From NCBI RefSeq assembly GCF_019279795.1, contig NC_056744.1:1511059940-1511123939 (forward strand): DNA of 64,000 bases. Direction: 5' to 3'. Within the stretch, counting starts at the first letter, position 1. Each line of letters opens with the position of its first letter. Below the pieces are notes generated by a model that did not search any database, was not told where the DNA came from, and was given only the letters and a program-made list of their open reading frames with translations. The stretch is from Protopterus annectens (Eukaryota > Chordata > Ceratodontiformes > Protopteridae). Shown here piece by piece: positions 22,108 through 34,305 of the stretch. A program made the translations under genes and the position numbers.

Positions 22108-25100
22108 CTAGGTGGGGTCATGGCAAGGGTAGGTTCTGGAATTGAGAAAATAAGCTTTTAGTTCATTTTTAAAGTGTGAGGTGTGGGAGATTGAACATAA
22201 GTCAAGGGGAAGTTTGTTCCAAGCATGGGCAAGGGAGTGTTTGTAGAGTCGTTTGCCTACTGACCTTTTTTGGTGGTAGATATCAAGTAATTGTTGGTTA
22301 GAAGTACAGAGGGTCCAGGACGGGATGTAGATGGAGACTAAGGAAGATAGAGATGGACAGAAGGAGGGTTTATAAAGAACAGAGTGTAGCATGTGAAATT
22401 GATAAGATAACAGAGATTGGGGAAGTTCAAGCTATTGAAGAGGGTTTAAAGAAATGCAGTGGTGTGAGTTGTATGGGGAGTTAGTAATGAATCTGGCTAG
22501 TTTATGGTAAGTCTATTGGAGTTTGTTTAGAGTGGAGGCCTGGATATTGGTAAGAACTGGGGTGGCGTATAAGAGGGAGGGGAGGAGGAGTGCCTGGCCC
22601 TGGGTAAGTCTAGATTCAGGGGTTAGGAATTTTTTGTTCTGATATAGCAGACCTAGTTTCTGTTTTTTTTTTTTTTTTATACATTGGACTATGTGTAGGT
22701 TGAACTTTAGTTCATCATCGATAATCACCCCTAGAAGTTTTGTGTGGGTGTCAGGTTGGATAATTGTATTGTTAGAAGATGTAATAAAAAAGGAGGTTTA
22801 GTGATGAGAAAGAGAACAAGGAAGGAAAAGTAGAAGTTTGGTCTTTTTGGGATTTAGGATCAATAGGTTGTGAGAGAGCCATTGTTCAGTGGATAGTAGG
22901 GGCCTGTTGGGTCAGGGAGTGTAGTTCAGGAATGTTATTTGAGATGGATATAAGTGTGTAGTTGTTGGCATACTGAATAAGGGATGATTTTTTGCATGAA
23001 GTGTAAAAATCATTGGTGAAGATGTTAGACAAAAGGGGTCCCAAGCTGGAGCCTTGGGGAACACCAGTTGAGATGGGAAGGAAAGGTGAGGAGTATGAGA
23101 GCCATTTGACAGAATGTTCCCTGCCATATAGGTAACTATTAAACCAGGCAAGTGCAGAGGAGGAGGTTAGGTGGAGATTTGCGAGTTTGGATAGTAGTAG
23201 AGGATGAGAGTATCGAAGGCTTTGGAGAGATCTAGGAAGAGACAGGAAATGAGTTTATTGTTATCTAGGGCCTCTGCAATGATATGAGTGAAGGAGAGGA
23301 GGGCAGTGATGGTGCTGTGGTGAGGATAAAATCCATGTTGGGTAGGGGTAAGTAAGTGGTGCGTGAGGAGGTGATTGAGAAGCTTCGAGTGAATACATTT
23401 TTTCTAATATCTTGGATAGGGGGGACAGAATGTCAATGGGTTGGTAGTTTGAGGGCTCAGTGGAGTTTCCACCTTTATTAAGAGGGATAGTAAAGAAAGA
23501 TTTCCAAAAGGTGGGGACAGTTGATTCCAGAATAGATTGATTAATTAGTATAGATATAGGATAGGCAATTGAGTAAGGAGCAGGTTTGAGGAATGTAGGA
23601 GATAGATTGTCAGTGGAAGGAGAGCAAGGTTTTACCTTGAGTAGTAAAGATTTGATGTAAGTAATGGGAACTGGCTCAAAAGAAAACAAAGTTGCGTTAA
23701 TGGGACTTGGAGGGGTGGGTGTCAAAGTAGAGTTTGGCTTAGAGGTTACCAGATTTTGGATGGAAGAGATAAAGTGTTTATTCAGGAGGGTAGCTGTTTC
23801 CTGAGAGGAAGAGTTAGGGTATAGGGAGGGATTAGAGGGCTTTCCAGGATAGAGGATGTTGTTGAGAGTTGACCAAAATTTTCAAGGATTGGATTTGTTG
23901 TTAAGCTGAGCAGAGCTATAGTATAACTTTCTGTCATTAGTTGTATGTTTTTTGCAAGGTTCCGCAGTTGCCTGTATTTGTGACGAAGAGGTAGTTGTTT
24001 AGTTTTAGTCCAGGTTTTCCAAGCAATATCTCTTTGTTTCATAAGGGACCTAGTCTCCTTGGAGAGTCAGGGAGCATGATTTGATTTTACTCTGATCATC
24101 CTTGAGGGAGCTAAGGAGTTTAGAGTACTCATGAAGATACTATTGAAAGTGCTTACAACATTGTTTAGGGGAGGTGTTTTAGGATGGACCAATCTATGTT
24201 GTGGAGAATAGAGTTAAATTGGGATGAATTGAAAGTCGATAGTTTTTGACAGTCTTTGATAAGGTGGGGTTTAGGAATATGGGAGTAGTGTCTTAAGATG
24301 GTGGTAGGGAGATGATCACTGAGGGAGTCAGGTAAGGTGGTGGGATTGTGGTATTGGTGGTGGAATTGGTAAGAATCCAGTCTATGATGGAGCTGGAGGT
24401 GGAATTTTTATGGAAGCGAGTGGGAGATGTTATAAGTTGGTGGAAGCAGTGTAGTGGATACTGAGTTGGGGGGGAGTCAGTTGTGAGTTTGGACCAATCA
24501 ATGTTGACATCACCAAGGATAAGTGTCTCATATGGTATGTTGTGGGAGAACCAGGATAGGATGTTTTCAAGAATGGGCAGATTGTTACCAGGAGGAAGGT
24601 AGATAGAGGCAACTGCAAGTTTTTTGTGGGGATTCAGATGGCAGTTAAGGATGATGATTTCAGCTGGGAGGAAGTCAGGAATTGGGGAAGGGTATGGTGA
24701 GAGGTTAAGGTTGTTTGAGTAGAGGATGGCCATGCCACCCACTTTTTTTACAGGTCTATCAGATCAGAAGATATTATAACCTGGTGGGAGTATTTCACTA
24801 TTTGAGATTTGTGGCTTGAGCCAGGTTTCAGATAGGGAGAGGATGTAAGGTGTATTGAGAGCTATCCATGAGTGCAGCTCAGTAACTTTATTTGATAGAC
24901 TCTGGATATCCAATGAGTAAATAGTTAAGTATTTGGATGGAGGTGATTGTTGTGACTGATGTTGGTGACTGTTAGAGGAGTAAGATGGGGGCAGTGTAGA
25001 GGAAGTTTTGGGGAGAGTGAGGGTGGGGAGAGAAGAAGAGGGGCCAGGGTTGGAATGGATATCTCCAGAACAAAGTAGGTTTTTAGTGAGGAGAGAGTGT

Positions 25101-25429
25101 GTAGTAGATGTTAGATGGAGTTTGTATAGTTTTGACTTAGCTTTGTGGGAAGGTTTAAAAACCTGTATTATGGATAGTTTATATAGACTTGAGGTAGTGG
25201 TAGTAAAGAGATTAGGGGAGACAGTAAAAGATGAAGTAGTTGGATATATGTTGTATAAGTGAGAAGTTGGTGAACATAGGAGTGGGTCAGAGAGATTGGA
25301 GTGGTAAGAGGTGGAGATAGAGAGAATAAGGAGTATTGTCAAAGATATTAGAAAATAATACATTTTGGAATAAAATATAGTCAGATAGAGTAGGTAGAGA
25401 CAGTGGTATAGAGGAAGTGGTGTTGACAA
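22108..25429 (-). pseudogene. L2-D ORF2: signal-like leader, 2A-like motif, endonuclease, RT; disrupted
   Basis: The 5' frame (25429-24764) starts with a strongly hydrophobic stretch (residues about 11-40, including MYYFLISLTILLILSIS), then GDIHSNPGP (25040-25066), LDIQSLSNKVTELH and SLSETWLKPQIS. Endonuclease continues at 24742-24293 (LGDVNIDW). RT blocks are at 23725-23261 (PLNKGGNSTEPSNYQPIDILSP), about 23040-23070 (GVPQGSSLGP-like), about 22960-22980 (QYANNYTLIS-like, catalytic Asp pair apparently lost) and 22728-22108 (IDDELKFNLHI, thumb). Many frame breaks. Confidence 0.7.
25040..25066 (-). other. 2A-like peptide motif (GDIHSNPGP) in L2-D
   Basis: It holds the same position relative to the endonuclease as the motif in L2-C, and is preceded by LLCS. 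NPGP is kept; His replaces the usual Glu. It lies about 80 residues after the hydrophobic N-terminal segment. Confidence 0.6.
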
Positions 25430-25640
25430 GTTTGACAGATTAGTAAGGTGGTGGTGGCAATAGGCAGGAAGTGGAATTGTAGTGGCTAGTGGGACAGGAA
25501 GGGGAGAGATAGTTAGGTATAAAGGTAATTGTAATGGGGATGAGTAGGAATGGGGGTAGGGTAGGGGAGCGAAGTGAGCCTGAGAGTAGCAAGGACGAAT
25601 GGAGCGAGGCTAGCACCCTGGTCAAGATGAAGTCAGAGAA

Positions 25641-27179
25641 GCAATCAGAAAAAGATAGTGAAAAACTAGCTTGAGAGACAAGGATATAAAGTTTCTAAAG
25701 GTATAGTCACCAGAAATAAATAAAAAAGAAATAAAATATGAACAGAAGTATGCTTACAAAAGGACACTGGCCTCAAGCTACACAAGTAGATTTACTTGAA
25801 GCAAACCCAGTGCTGTATGGTTAAAATAAGCTACAATAGAGAGGGGCTTTGGAGGGGGAGAGAGGTCTTACTAGCACCTAAAAGCAGGGCAAAAAATTAA
25901 AAAATTAATATGTAAGAGTCTGAAGAGTAAAAGTAAAATAGGGCAGGTGCACTAGCAAAGGCAGTTATGGGTGAGGCTAAAAATGAATTCAGGGAAGGGT
26001 AAAGTACAGAACAGGAGAATATATACAGAAACAGTATGAGCCTAGTGGGTAACCAAAGAGAAAGGATAGGAGCTGCTGCTGTCTGCTTTTCGTGGTGACT
26101 AGCAAAAAAAAAACACTGTAAATTCCTGTTGTGCTTATAAATTCTAGTATTAATTAAAAGATTAGCTTATCATCTAGTAGTTATTCACTGGGAAACATAC
26201 TTCAGTGGTATTATTTTAAGCTTAAAATGGTGGCTTCCAGACCGATGGTTAGAGTTGCAGGGTACCTGTTAAGGTCCACAAACCTGTGTTGCCTGTACTG
26301 TGACCAGAAGAAAACCACAGGGAAAATCCACTAGGGCTATAAAAACAGAGAGGAGGGATTCGTTATGAGCAAGTAATTCAGGAAAAGAGCAGGAGACAAA
26401 AATACCATGGGTAGTGAGAGAAAAAGTAATACAGGTAGGCAGATGCAGTATACCAAGAATTAATTTATATTGTATGAGTTTCTTACACACACAGCTAGCT
26501 AAGAACACAGCAGTGTTTACACCTATGCATAAAGTAATGCAGAACAACAGTAGTTAACAACAGCACAGTGTAGACATACACAAGGCAATAATTCACAAAG
26601 CAAGAAAACAGAAATGTAGGATACTGAGGACAAGAACAATTGGTACACTTTCAGGCAATAGTTCTTCCTTTTACTTTAGTACTACACCAAGAAATTGCAG
26701 TGAATATACTACAGATACATCTAAATGTGAAGTTAAGGTGCTGGTGCTCCTTGCAACAAGAAACTTAGGTGGTAAATACTCACATTTACAGTTTTATTTT
26801 ATTAAAACAAGAAATAAGATGAGTACAATTCAAAAGCTAAGCTACCTGTGATTGTAAGGTGCTGGAGCTCCTTGCGACAGGGAAAATAGACTTTAAATAT
26901 TCACAAAACTAGAGTCACAAGAAAAACTACACCAGTGACTGCATATGCAAGTAATATTCATCTCAATATAATCACAAAATACTATATGACCTAAAGCAGA
27001 TAAACCGCCAGAATAATCACCAAATATTGTATGATTTAAAGCAGTTATGGTGAAATACAACTTAATTATATCACATGACACAGCAATCTATCAGCAACAT
27101 TAATTAAAGGCAGTAATTATTACTTTAACATCACAGTACCAACAGATACATACATCAAATTCACATAGCTAATATAAAA
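25641..27179. other. Unassigned sequence between L2-D and PLE-2
   Basis: No coding sequence is recognised. Two copies of AAGGTGCTGG(T/A)GCTCCTTGC occur about 121 bp apart (about 26738 and 26859). The sequence around them (TTTTATTTTATTAAAAC) resembles PLE tails, so part of this may be repeated PLE 3' UTR. The first few hundred bases may be L2-D leader. Confidence 0.4.
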
Positions 27180-28260
27180 TCACTTTTTCTTCACATTTTG
27201 TTGTTTAAATTTCAGGACTGGTTTTAATGTAACCTGTTTATTAAGACCTGGGTATTTGTCTGCTTCCAGATGAATAATCCATTCATATTCCTTCATGTCT
27301 ACACTGTTAGTTAAGTCCCCACGTCTAGCATTTGGATATATCACATGTATAACTCTAAAGTTAAACTGGTGTGCATCATCAGTTTCATTAATATGGTTTG
27401 TTAAAGAATTAGTAAGTACTTTTCTACGAATCTCAGACCTATGCTCTATTATCCTGTCTTTTAGCCTTCTAATTGATTTTCCAACATAAAAACCCAAGCA
27501 TTTATTACATGTAGCAAGGTATATAATAGATGGTGTGTTGCATGTTACAGTACAATGGAAAGTAAACTTCCTGCCATTGACAAGATGCATAAATTCAGCT
27601 GATTGGTTTATACTTGAGCAACAGGAACAATAGTGACAAGGAAATGTACCCTTTTTGTTAAAAGTGGGGAAAACTTTATTATTCAAAGAAAAATCATTGT
27701 AGCACAATAGCATTTTTAAGTTACTACAATTACGATAAGTGAACATAGGTCTATCTGAAAGCCATTTTACATGGCCCGGTATGGCCTTTAGGATATCCCA
27801 ATTATTCCTAATAACATTTTCTATTGTCTTACTAGCTCTACTATAAGTCATAAGATATCTTAATGGTTGTGTTAAAGTTGAACCCAAATCATTAGGGGCA
27901 GTATTCATCTGAATGGAAAAATAGGGTTTAGCTTTTGAATCCTTAAACTGTAGGGCATCCTTCTTGGCCAGTTCTATCTCATCAATATTATAACCCCTTT
28001 CCAAAAAGTTATTAGTTGTTTCTTGCATCTGAGCTTCACAAGCCTAGCCTCTGATTTAGTATTCAGCCTACTGTCTCATAGTATTGACTCTTAAGGACAA
28101 CTTTTGAAAGTTCTTTTTGCATGCATACTCTTCTTATGCAAGTATTTATTTACCTGTATGTCTTTTCTGTATATACATGTCTCCAAACCAGACCCTGTCA
28201 TTTGTAATTTTACATCCAAAAAATGTATAGAATCCTCAGAGAATGTCATTTCAAATTTAA
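27180..28260 (-). pseudogene. PLE-2 RT C-terminus and GIY-YIG endonuclease, long open segment
   Basis: The minus frame 28028-27180 (about 282 codons, uninterrupted) reads MQETTNNFLERGYN (end of RT thumb), then FPCHYCSCCSS (cysteine-rich linker), TPSIIYLATCNKCLGFYVGK (GIY-YIG core) and RLKDRIIEHRSEIRRK (catalytic Arg and Glu region), then ends LKPVLKFKQQNVKKK. Upstream to 28260 the RT continues in other frames (EMTFSEDSIHFLDVKI, KKNFQKLSLRV). The endonuclease looks intact while the RT core is missing. The cysteine-rich linker recalls the Neptune group of PLEs. Confidence 0.8.
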
Positions 28261-28274
28261 TTTTAATTTAATTT

Positions 28275-28540
28275 AATTTTATTAGGGTCTGAAGAAGCTA
28301 TGATTCCACAGCAAAAGTGTTTACCATTTTGTATTTGCATTAAACTTGGATTTATTTTACCTGCTGCCTATTTTACCTTTGGATATTTTGAACTATGACT
28401 GCTGCGTTTCCACACTTGGATTCATTTTACCTGCTGCCTCCTATTGGCTGCATACTTTACCTTTATATATTTTGAACTGACTGCTGTGTTTCCACACTTC
28501 ATCTTTTTTCTCTGTAGTCAATTTTGTTTCCTGGCTATTA
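28275..28540 (+). mobile_element. PLE 3' tail in inverted orientation next to PLE-2
   Basis: The plus strand reads GGTCTGAAGAAGCTATGATT, then GGATATTTTGAACTATGACTGCTGC and TTTCCACACTT, with the last block partly duplicated (28340-28420 and 28440-28500). It matches the minus-strand tail of PLE-1 (6480-6610). It therefore faces away from the PLE-2 coding part at 27180-28260, an arrangement often seen for PLE insertions. Confidence 0.6.
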
Positions 28541-29164
28541 GTGTGGCTTGTTTGCTGGTAGAATTTTTGTGTTTTACATTTATAATTTATTAAGACTATA
28601 CTATAATTAGATCATTTGTTTTAAGTACAATTTTTGGTTTCCATTATCAAAAATGTATACAGTTGTTGGTAATAACATTTTGTATTAAGGGTTCTTATGA
28701 CAATATGTAGTATAAATGACAAATCTTTCTAAGTGTATCTGTTACTAAAACTATATATCATTAATTGCTGTTACAAGACTAATGTAAAAATAAATTCATT
28801 ATTTTCATTGCATTAGTGAAATTATTTACTTTAGCCTCCTAAGCAAAATGAATGAATGAAAAACAGACCTCAGAATTATGTTCATTAGAATGCTTTTCTC
28901 CACAACAGACTAACAGATCATGTTTAGCCATTCCATGTCCTGCTACTCAGTGAGTTAAGCACTTGAGATCAGCTGTTTAGAGAAAACCACTTAAGCATTT
29001 AACTGGAAAACTGTAATAATTTCACAAGGAATATCAATGGGAATAGAAGATCTGAATCTTCAGAAATGTTTTTCTCTTGCAGGTAGCTGTAAAATTTAAA
29101 AAAAACTTGCAGGAAGGCAGCTATAGCTATTGGAAATATTAACAGAATACATTGCATACAAGAG
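28541..29164. other. AT-rich sequence with nothing recognised
   Basis: There are no ORFs of note, no RNA gene and no clear repeat. Confidence 0.5.
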
Positions 29165-30330
29165 TGATTGTGTCTGCTTTTCATTTTATTTTTATTTATT
29201 ACAATGATCAGGATGAAGGCTGCACATGAGAGAGCAAATTGAAATACATTAATGTTGCCAGTGTTTCACAATTATACATCAGAGGTGAAGGGTGCCTATA
29301 TCTTTCTCTGTGGCAAACTGTGTGTAAAAGAATAGGGTAGTTACATGAGCTCTGTTTAACACTGCTATGCCTTGTTAGGTGTCAGCATATATGTGCCTGA
29401 CAGAAACAAGTCAAAATACATCACTGTGGCCATAATTTCTTTAGCTTTCATTACAATCAGACATCAGAGACATACACAGAAACTAGTCATTGTTTAGTGG
29501 AAGTAGATTGTATGAAAGTAAAGAGAAATGACATAATCAATATCAATAATCAATAAATGCTGTCAGGGATGAGAGCACATCTGAGTGACAGCAGCAAGCT
29601 GAAATATGTTTCCATGTCCATTCTTTCACCTTCATCACAACTGAATATCAAATACATACAAATAAAGTGTCTTTCACTGGGAGAGAAGGCAGGATGTGGG
29701 TGAAAGCAAAAGGCAGTAAATACGATAGGTATTAAACAATCAATAGTACATTATTTTGATTGTTATTTAGTTCACTTTCATTGAAGTCAGACATGACAGA
29801 TATACTGAGAAGAGGCAGGTTGTGTGTGATATCTAAAAACAGTTGCATGATCACTGTGAAAGAATTGCAACCTTTAGCTGTCAAGGAGGGAAATCTGTAT
29901 GAGACTAGCAAGCTAAAATACACTGGATATCTTGTTATTTTACTTTTCTCACAACTGCATATTAGAAATGTACACAAAAATTGTCTTTTTTTTAATGAGA
30001 GAGAGATGTGTGTGAAAGTGACTTGCCATAACTGTACCTTGGAAATAGTTTTTGATCTAACTTGTCAGGGGCAATTTATGTATATGGAATGTGAAACCTC
30101 AGTGCATGTGAAAAAAAGTAATCACAAGTTTTATTTGTGGACAGTTTATTTGACTTCACAATCAAAGGTGGTGTGCCATTTCAGAGCAGACACATGTGAC
30201 TGGATAGTATATGTGCAAAAGGGGCTGTCCTAGTGTTTGTTGTACTTTAGAGACACAACAAAGACACACTTCATGTGCTGGCTTTCAGGTTGTAGCTTTT
30301 TTCTCAAAATTTCACAGCATCACTAATGCA
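29165..30330 (+). repeat. Old, diverged tandem repeat with a period of about 150-185 bp
   Basis: At least five related blocks recur, anchored at about 29265, 29450, 29633, 29775 and 29950. Shared words are AAGC/AATTGAAATA, TTTCA-x-CACAA, CAGACATCAGAGA-type, TACACA/GA and GAGAG...GTGTGTGAAAG. Identity looks low, so this is an old satellite or degraded array. The ORF across 29760-30233 is probably chance. Confidence 0.55.
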
Positions 30331-30794
30331 AGTTATCTGTAGGTTCATTTCACAATAAACATGCACATCTTTACTTTTTCTCTTATTGTGAATATGTAAG
30401 ATATGAAATTATAAATATATTTTACTTTAGTAACATAAGAACTAAAACGCACTATTTATTTGTCAGTGAAATGTTATTACAGAGAAACAAGAAAAAAAGA
30501 AAGTATTACTAAGAATTTTTACTTAGCACTCAGAAATTCTATAATCAGTTGTTTTATCAGCTCTATCTTCTGCCTGTATAAATACAACCTACATACCTTT
30601 TGCATCTGAATATTCAGAGTAGTTTTCTAGAGACTTCCTAGAAAATAGAAAATTGTTTAACTTATTCAAGCCTATAGTGCCTTTTTGTATTCTTCCAGTT
30701 AACACCCCTAGCTCCTTATGGTATTCAGACAGACAAATTAATGATAGTCAGTACAGTATTAGAGAGTGCAAAGTATAAATTATACTAGGATTGT

Positions 30795-31130
30795 TAATCT
30801 CAGATGTCCATGACAAGAGACATGGAGGAGCTCTCTGATCTTGTAGCTAAGGCAGGTATGACCCTAGCCTTGAGTAGCATCCTACCGTCACCAAGAACGA
30901 TACCACAGTACAAGCAGAAAATGATTGACTTTAACAATTGGCTAAGTTTCTGGTGTCATTCAAAGGGGATCCAGTATCTGATTGGGATGACATGATAGAC
31001 AGACCTTGATGCTTTGACAGAGACTGCCTGCATCTGACACCCTTGGGATTCCGGATACTGGCCAAGGCCTTTGCCACCCCTATAGTGCCCTTTTTAGGCA
31101 ATACCCTAAGACAAATTTACCACCATGACA
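30795..31130 (+). pseudogene. CR1-2 ORF1 C-terminus (esterase end)
   Basis: Residues MEELSDLVAKAGMTLALSSILPSPRT and then, after a frame change, DCLHLTPLGFRILAKAF correspond to the end of the SGNH esterase domain, including the DxxH block (DCLH). It stops next to the ORF2 start at 31125. Confidence 0.7.
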
Positions 31131-34100
31131 TCTGCTAGTAAACGCATCCTAAGGGTTATGCTACTCAATGCTAGAAGTCTAAACCTCAAATCGCATGCTC
31201 TAGAGTCACTCCTCAAACTGGAGAACATTGACATCTGTGCAGTAACAGAAACCTGGTTCAAGGCTGCTGAGAGCACCCCTGCGCTACCAGGTTACAATGC
31301 ATATTACACCTTTTGGCCTCCAAATCTGAACCATAGCCCTAAGGGATGTGATGACTGAACCCCCAAAGGTGGAGGTGTATCCATCTTCATAAAAGATACA
31401 CACACCTCCAGACTTGTTGCCCAACATAATGCATCAGAAATACTTCAGGTACAGTTATCAATGGACAAAACTGCAGTCCATATTGTAGCCTGCTACAGAT
31501 CCCCCACAATATCTCAGGACTCCCACTCTGAATTCCTGGACACTCTGGAAAACATCAAGGTCCAGCCTAATACCCTTATTGTGGGAGACTTTAACTACCC
31601 CTCCATTAGTTGGAACAACTTCTCCGGCTCCAGCTCTTTTTCCCAATGTTTCCTGGAATTCATCAACTCCAATGCCTTGGACCAACTCATCCTCACCCCC
31701 TCTAGGGGAAACAACATTCTTGACCTTTTCATTACAAATATGGGGGACCGTTGCTCTACTCCTTTGATAAACTCCTCCCTGGCCAGATCCAACCACAAGT
31801 TAATCACCATTGATATCCAAATCCTGGCCCCACCCCTGAAAAAGGAAACCACAGTGAAAAACTTCTCCAAAGCTAATTCTGAACTTCTAAGGACAGAAGT
31901 GGCAAGCTTTGCATCATCCATAGAAATGGAGAATGGGAGCATGGCTGCTGAATCATACACCAAGGCACTGTATGAGCACTTACACAGCTGCATAGATAGG
32001 GCCATACCAAACAGAACCGAGATGCTCTCCTCAAATAAATGAAGCCAATCTGGTGGACCCCTGCCATTAACAAACTCTACAACAGAAGGAAAAAACTGTT
32101 GCAGAAAAGGGTTAAGTCTGATAACTGGAAAAATTCCCCTTGGAAAACTCAGTAAAAAACAGATCCTTCATCAAATCCAACAAATCTAGTTATGAAAACA
32201 AGGTAACCAACAAATAGCGTACGGCACCAGGACTTCACGGATCTTCAAGGAAGTATATCCACAGTGAATGCCAATAATCTTGCTTAGTGCTGCTTATTGA
32301 AGAAAGGATACTTCCACGTTTTTTCTGTGTAAACGCACTTTATTGTAACAACAGAGGCTTCATTGGACAACGAAAAACACCAGAAGCAATCAATTTAAAC
32401 CTCTAAAAAGGAAATGATGTTATTAATAGTTATGAAAACAAAACTGCTACAGATACTAAGGACAACTACAAGGCATTCTTTAGTTATGTCAAGAATCTGC
32501 ATAATAATATGCAGGTTTGCTCTGAGCTACAGCACAACGGCACCACTTATACTGAACCAACTGATATTGCCAATATCTTGGCAGACAAGTTTAGTGTGAA
32601 CTTTACTCCACCCTCACCCCCCAAAGGGCCCATCCACATACCCGAGGAATACCAACTCCCTATTATCATGACTGCACAAGTAGAAACTGCACTAACCAAA
32701 GCTAAGAATACAGCTTCCATGGGACCAGATAATATACCGGGTTGTGTCCTACATGATCTACAAAAAGTACTGGCACCACACCTGAGTGCCCTGTTCAACT
32801 ACAGCCTCAGTTCTGGCTTTGTCCCCACTGAATGGCGCACTGCTACAGTCATCCCACTCCCAAAGAGGGTGCAACTACTGATCCTGGGAACTACCCCCCA
32901 TCAGCTTGATGAGCCTGATCTGTAAAGTTATGGAATGTATTATTACAGATCTTATAAATAAGGATATAGGGAACCTTCAAACCCTGGACCCCACTCAGTT
33001 TAGGTTTGTGAAAGGCAGATCATGTCTGCTCAATCTGATAGACTTCTTCGAAGCTATCACTAGAGCAGTGGATGTAGGCAAGGCTGTCTACACAGCCTAC
33101 CTTGATCTAGCCAAAGCCTTTGATACCATCCCACACTCTGGAATCATTGATAGGCTCACTAATCTGGGCATTAACCCATACATCACTAGATAGGTTGCCA
33201 ACTGGCTTACTGACAGAACCCACATGGTGAAAGTAGCTGACTCCAAATCTGACTACGAGGCAGTTACAAGTGGAGTCCCACATCATTGGTTCTAAGTCCT
33301 CTCCTGTTTGGTATCTACTTCTCTGAAGTTCAAGCCAACACCAAGAGACTCTGGTTAACCAAATTCATGGATGACTGCAAACTGGGAGCTATTACTGATT
33401 CTCAAGCTGATGTGGACATCCTACAAAAAGGCCTAACAGAAACCAATGACTGGTGCCAAAACCATGGCCTTAGGTTCAACACCAAAAAAATGCATCATCA
33501 TTTCCTTCAAGAAAAACACTGTGCCCACAAACTACCATATCAAATGGCACTTACTTCTAAAGGTGTTATAAGGGATCTAAGGACACAGGTAGATAGCAAT
33601 CTCTCCTTCAACAACCACATCACCACTGTAGTTAGGAAGTCCTTCTATGTGGCACATCTCTTCACAAAAGGGTTCTCATTCAGGAAAAAAATAAGTCATT
33701 ATCTTTCTCTACTAGGCCCTCATCAGACCCATTATAAAGTACAATGCCCCATTTGGCATGTACCTCACTAGACACCTCCAACAACTGGAAAGGCCACAGA
33801 AGTTCCTCACAAAGAGGATCCTAGGACTCAACACATGCCTTATGCAGATAGACTTAAAAAACTTAAACTTTGCTCCATCTCATATCGCCTACTTAGAGGT
33901 GATCTCTGCTTGACATACAGAGCCATGTCTGACTCAGTTTTACTAGACATGCTTCATCTGAAAAAAAATCCCGATCCCTCCATGCTACTCATTCCAAAGA
34001 CCTCAACCTTATCACCACATTAAACAGAACCTGCAGGAGGGACAGGTTCCTAACCCAGAGACTTCCAATACTCTGGAATACACTCCCCTTTCACATCAAG

Positions 34101-34190
34101 CAGAGTACCTCACTGGCCCTCTTCAAGAAAAATCTTGATGAGTGGATGGAAAATAGGAAATTCAGGGGATCACTTTAATGGCATTGCCAG
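31125..34190 (+). pseudogene. CR1-2 ORF2: APE endonuclease and RT, disrupted
   Basis: Endonuclease: RILRVMLLNARSLN, NIDICAVTETWFKA, then 31461-32042 with CYRSP, IVGDFNYPSISW, ILDLFITNM, SNHKLITIDI. RT: KNTASMGPDNIPGCVLHDL (32705-32760), VIPLPK (His-Lys-Gly motif damaged), QFRFVKGRSCLLNL, AYLDLAKAFDTIPH, FGIYFSEVQAN and LTKFMDDCKLGA (catalytic FADD changed to FMDD). An in-frame TAG follows at 33192-33194. Not functional. Confidence 0.8.
32187..32441 (-). mobile_element. 225-bp insertion with 15-bp target-site duplication in CR1-2
   Basis: TAGTTATGAAAACAA occurs at 32187-32201 and again at 32427-32441, flanking 32202-32426. The insert has no coding capacity. On the minus strand it contains TTTCGTTGTCCAATGAAGCC and TTACAATAAAGTGCG, which look like a short retroelement tail, possibly PLE-related. 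The clean 15-bp duplication supports a target-primed retrotransposition event later than CR1-2. Confidence 0.75.
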
Positions 34191-34305
34191 ATAGGAGCAC
34201 AGTAACTAACGTCTGGTAAGCCAGATGACTGGGAACGCTATTGGGCTAGGCTTGCATTGGCTCCAGGGCCGTTAACCTAGTACTTACCTATGAACCTATG
34301 GAGAA

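Larger units (their letters stand above)
21736..25640 (-). mobile_element. L2-type retrotransposon copy D, nearly full length
   Basis: The 3' tail TTTATTTATTTATTTATT is at 21745-21764. The conserved 3' UTR block is at about 21768-21840, the coding region at 22108-25429, and leader sequence runs to about 25640. It is as long as copy C but more diverged from it than copies A-C are from each other, so it may be a separate subfamily. The 5' boundary is approximate. Confidence 0.75.
30790..34305 (+). mobile_element. CR1-type retrotransposon copy 2, 5'-truncated
   Basis: It starts within ORF1 (about 30795, ...MTRDMEELSDLV) and runs through the whole of ORF2 to the 3' end at about 34305, which ends ACCTATGAACCTATGG. 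This is the octamer microsatellite tail (TATGAACC) also seen on CR1-3. A 225-bp insertion (32202-32426) interrupts the segment between endonuclease and RT. Confidence 0.85.

Noticed and set aside
29760-30233. 157-codon plus ORF
   Set aside because: It spans diverged tandem repeat units, has no recognisable domain, and its composition matches the surrounding AT-rich sequence.
32202-32426. Intron in CR1-2
   Set aside because: The 15-bp direct repeats at both edges point to an insertion with target duplication, not to splice sites.
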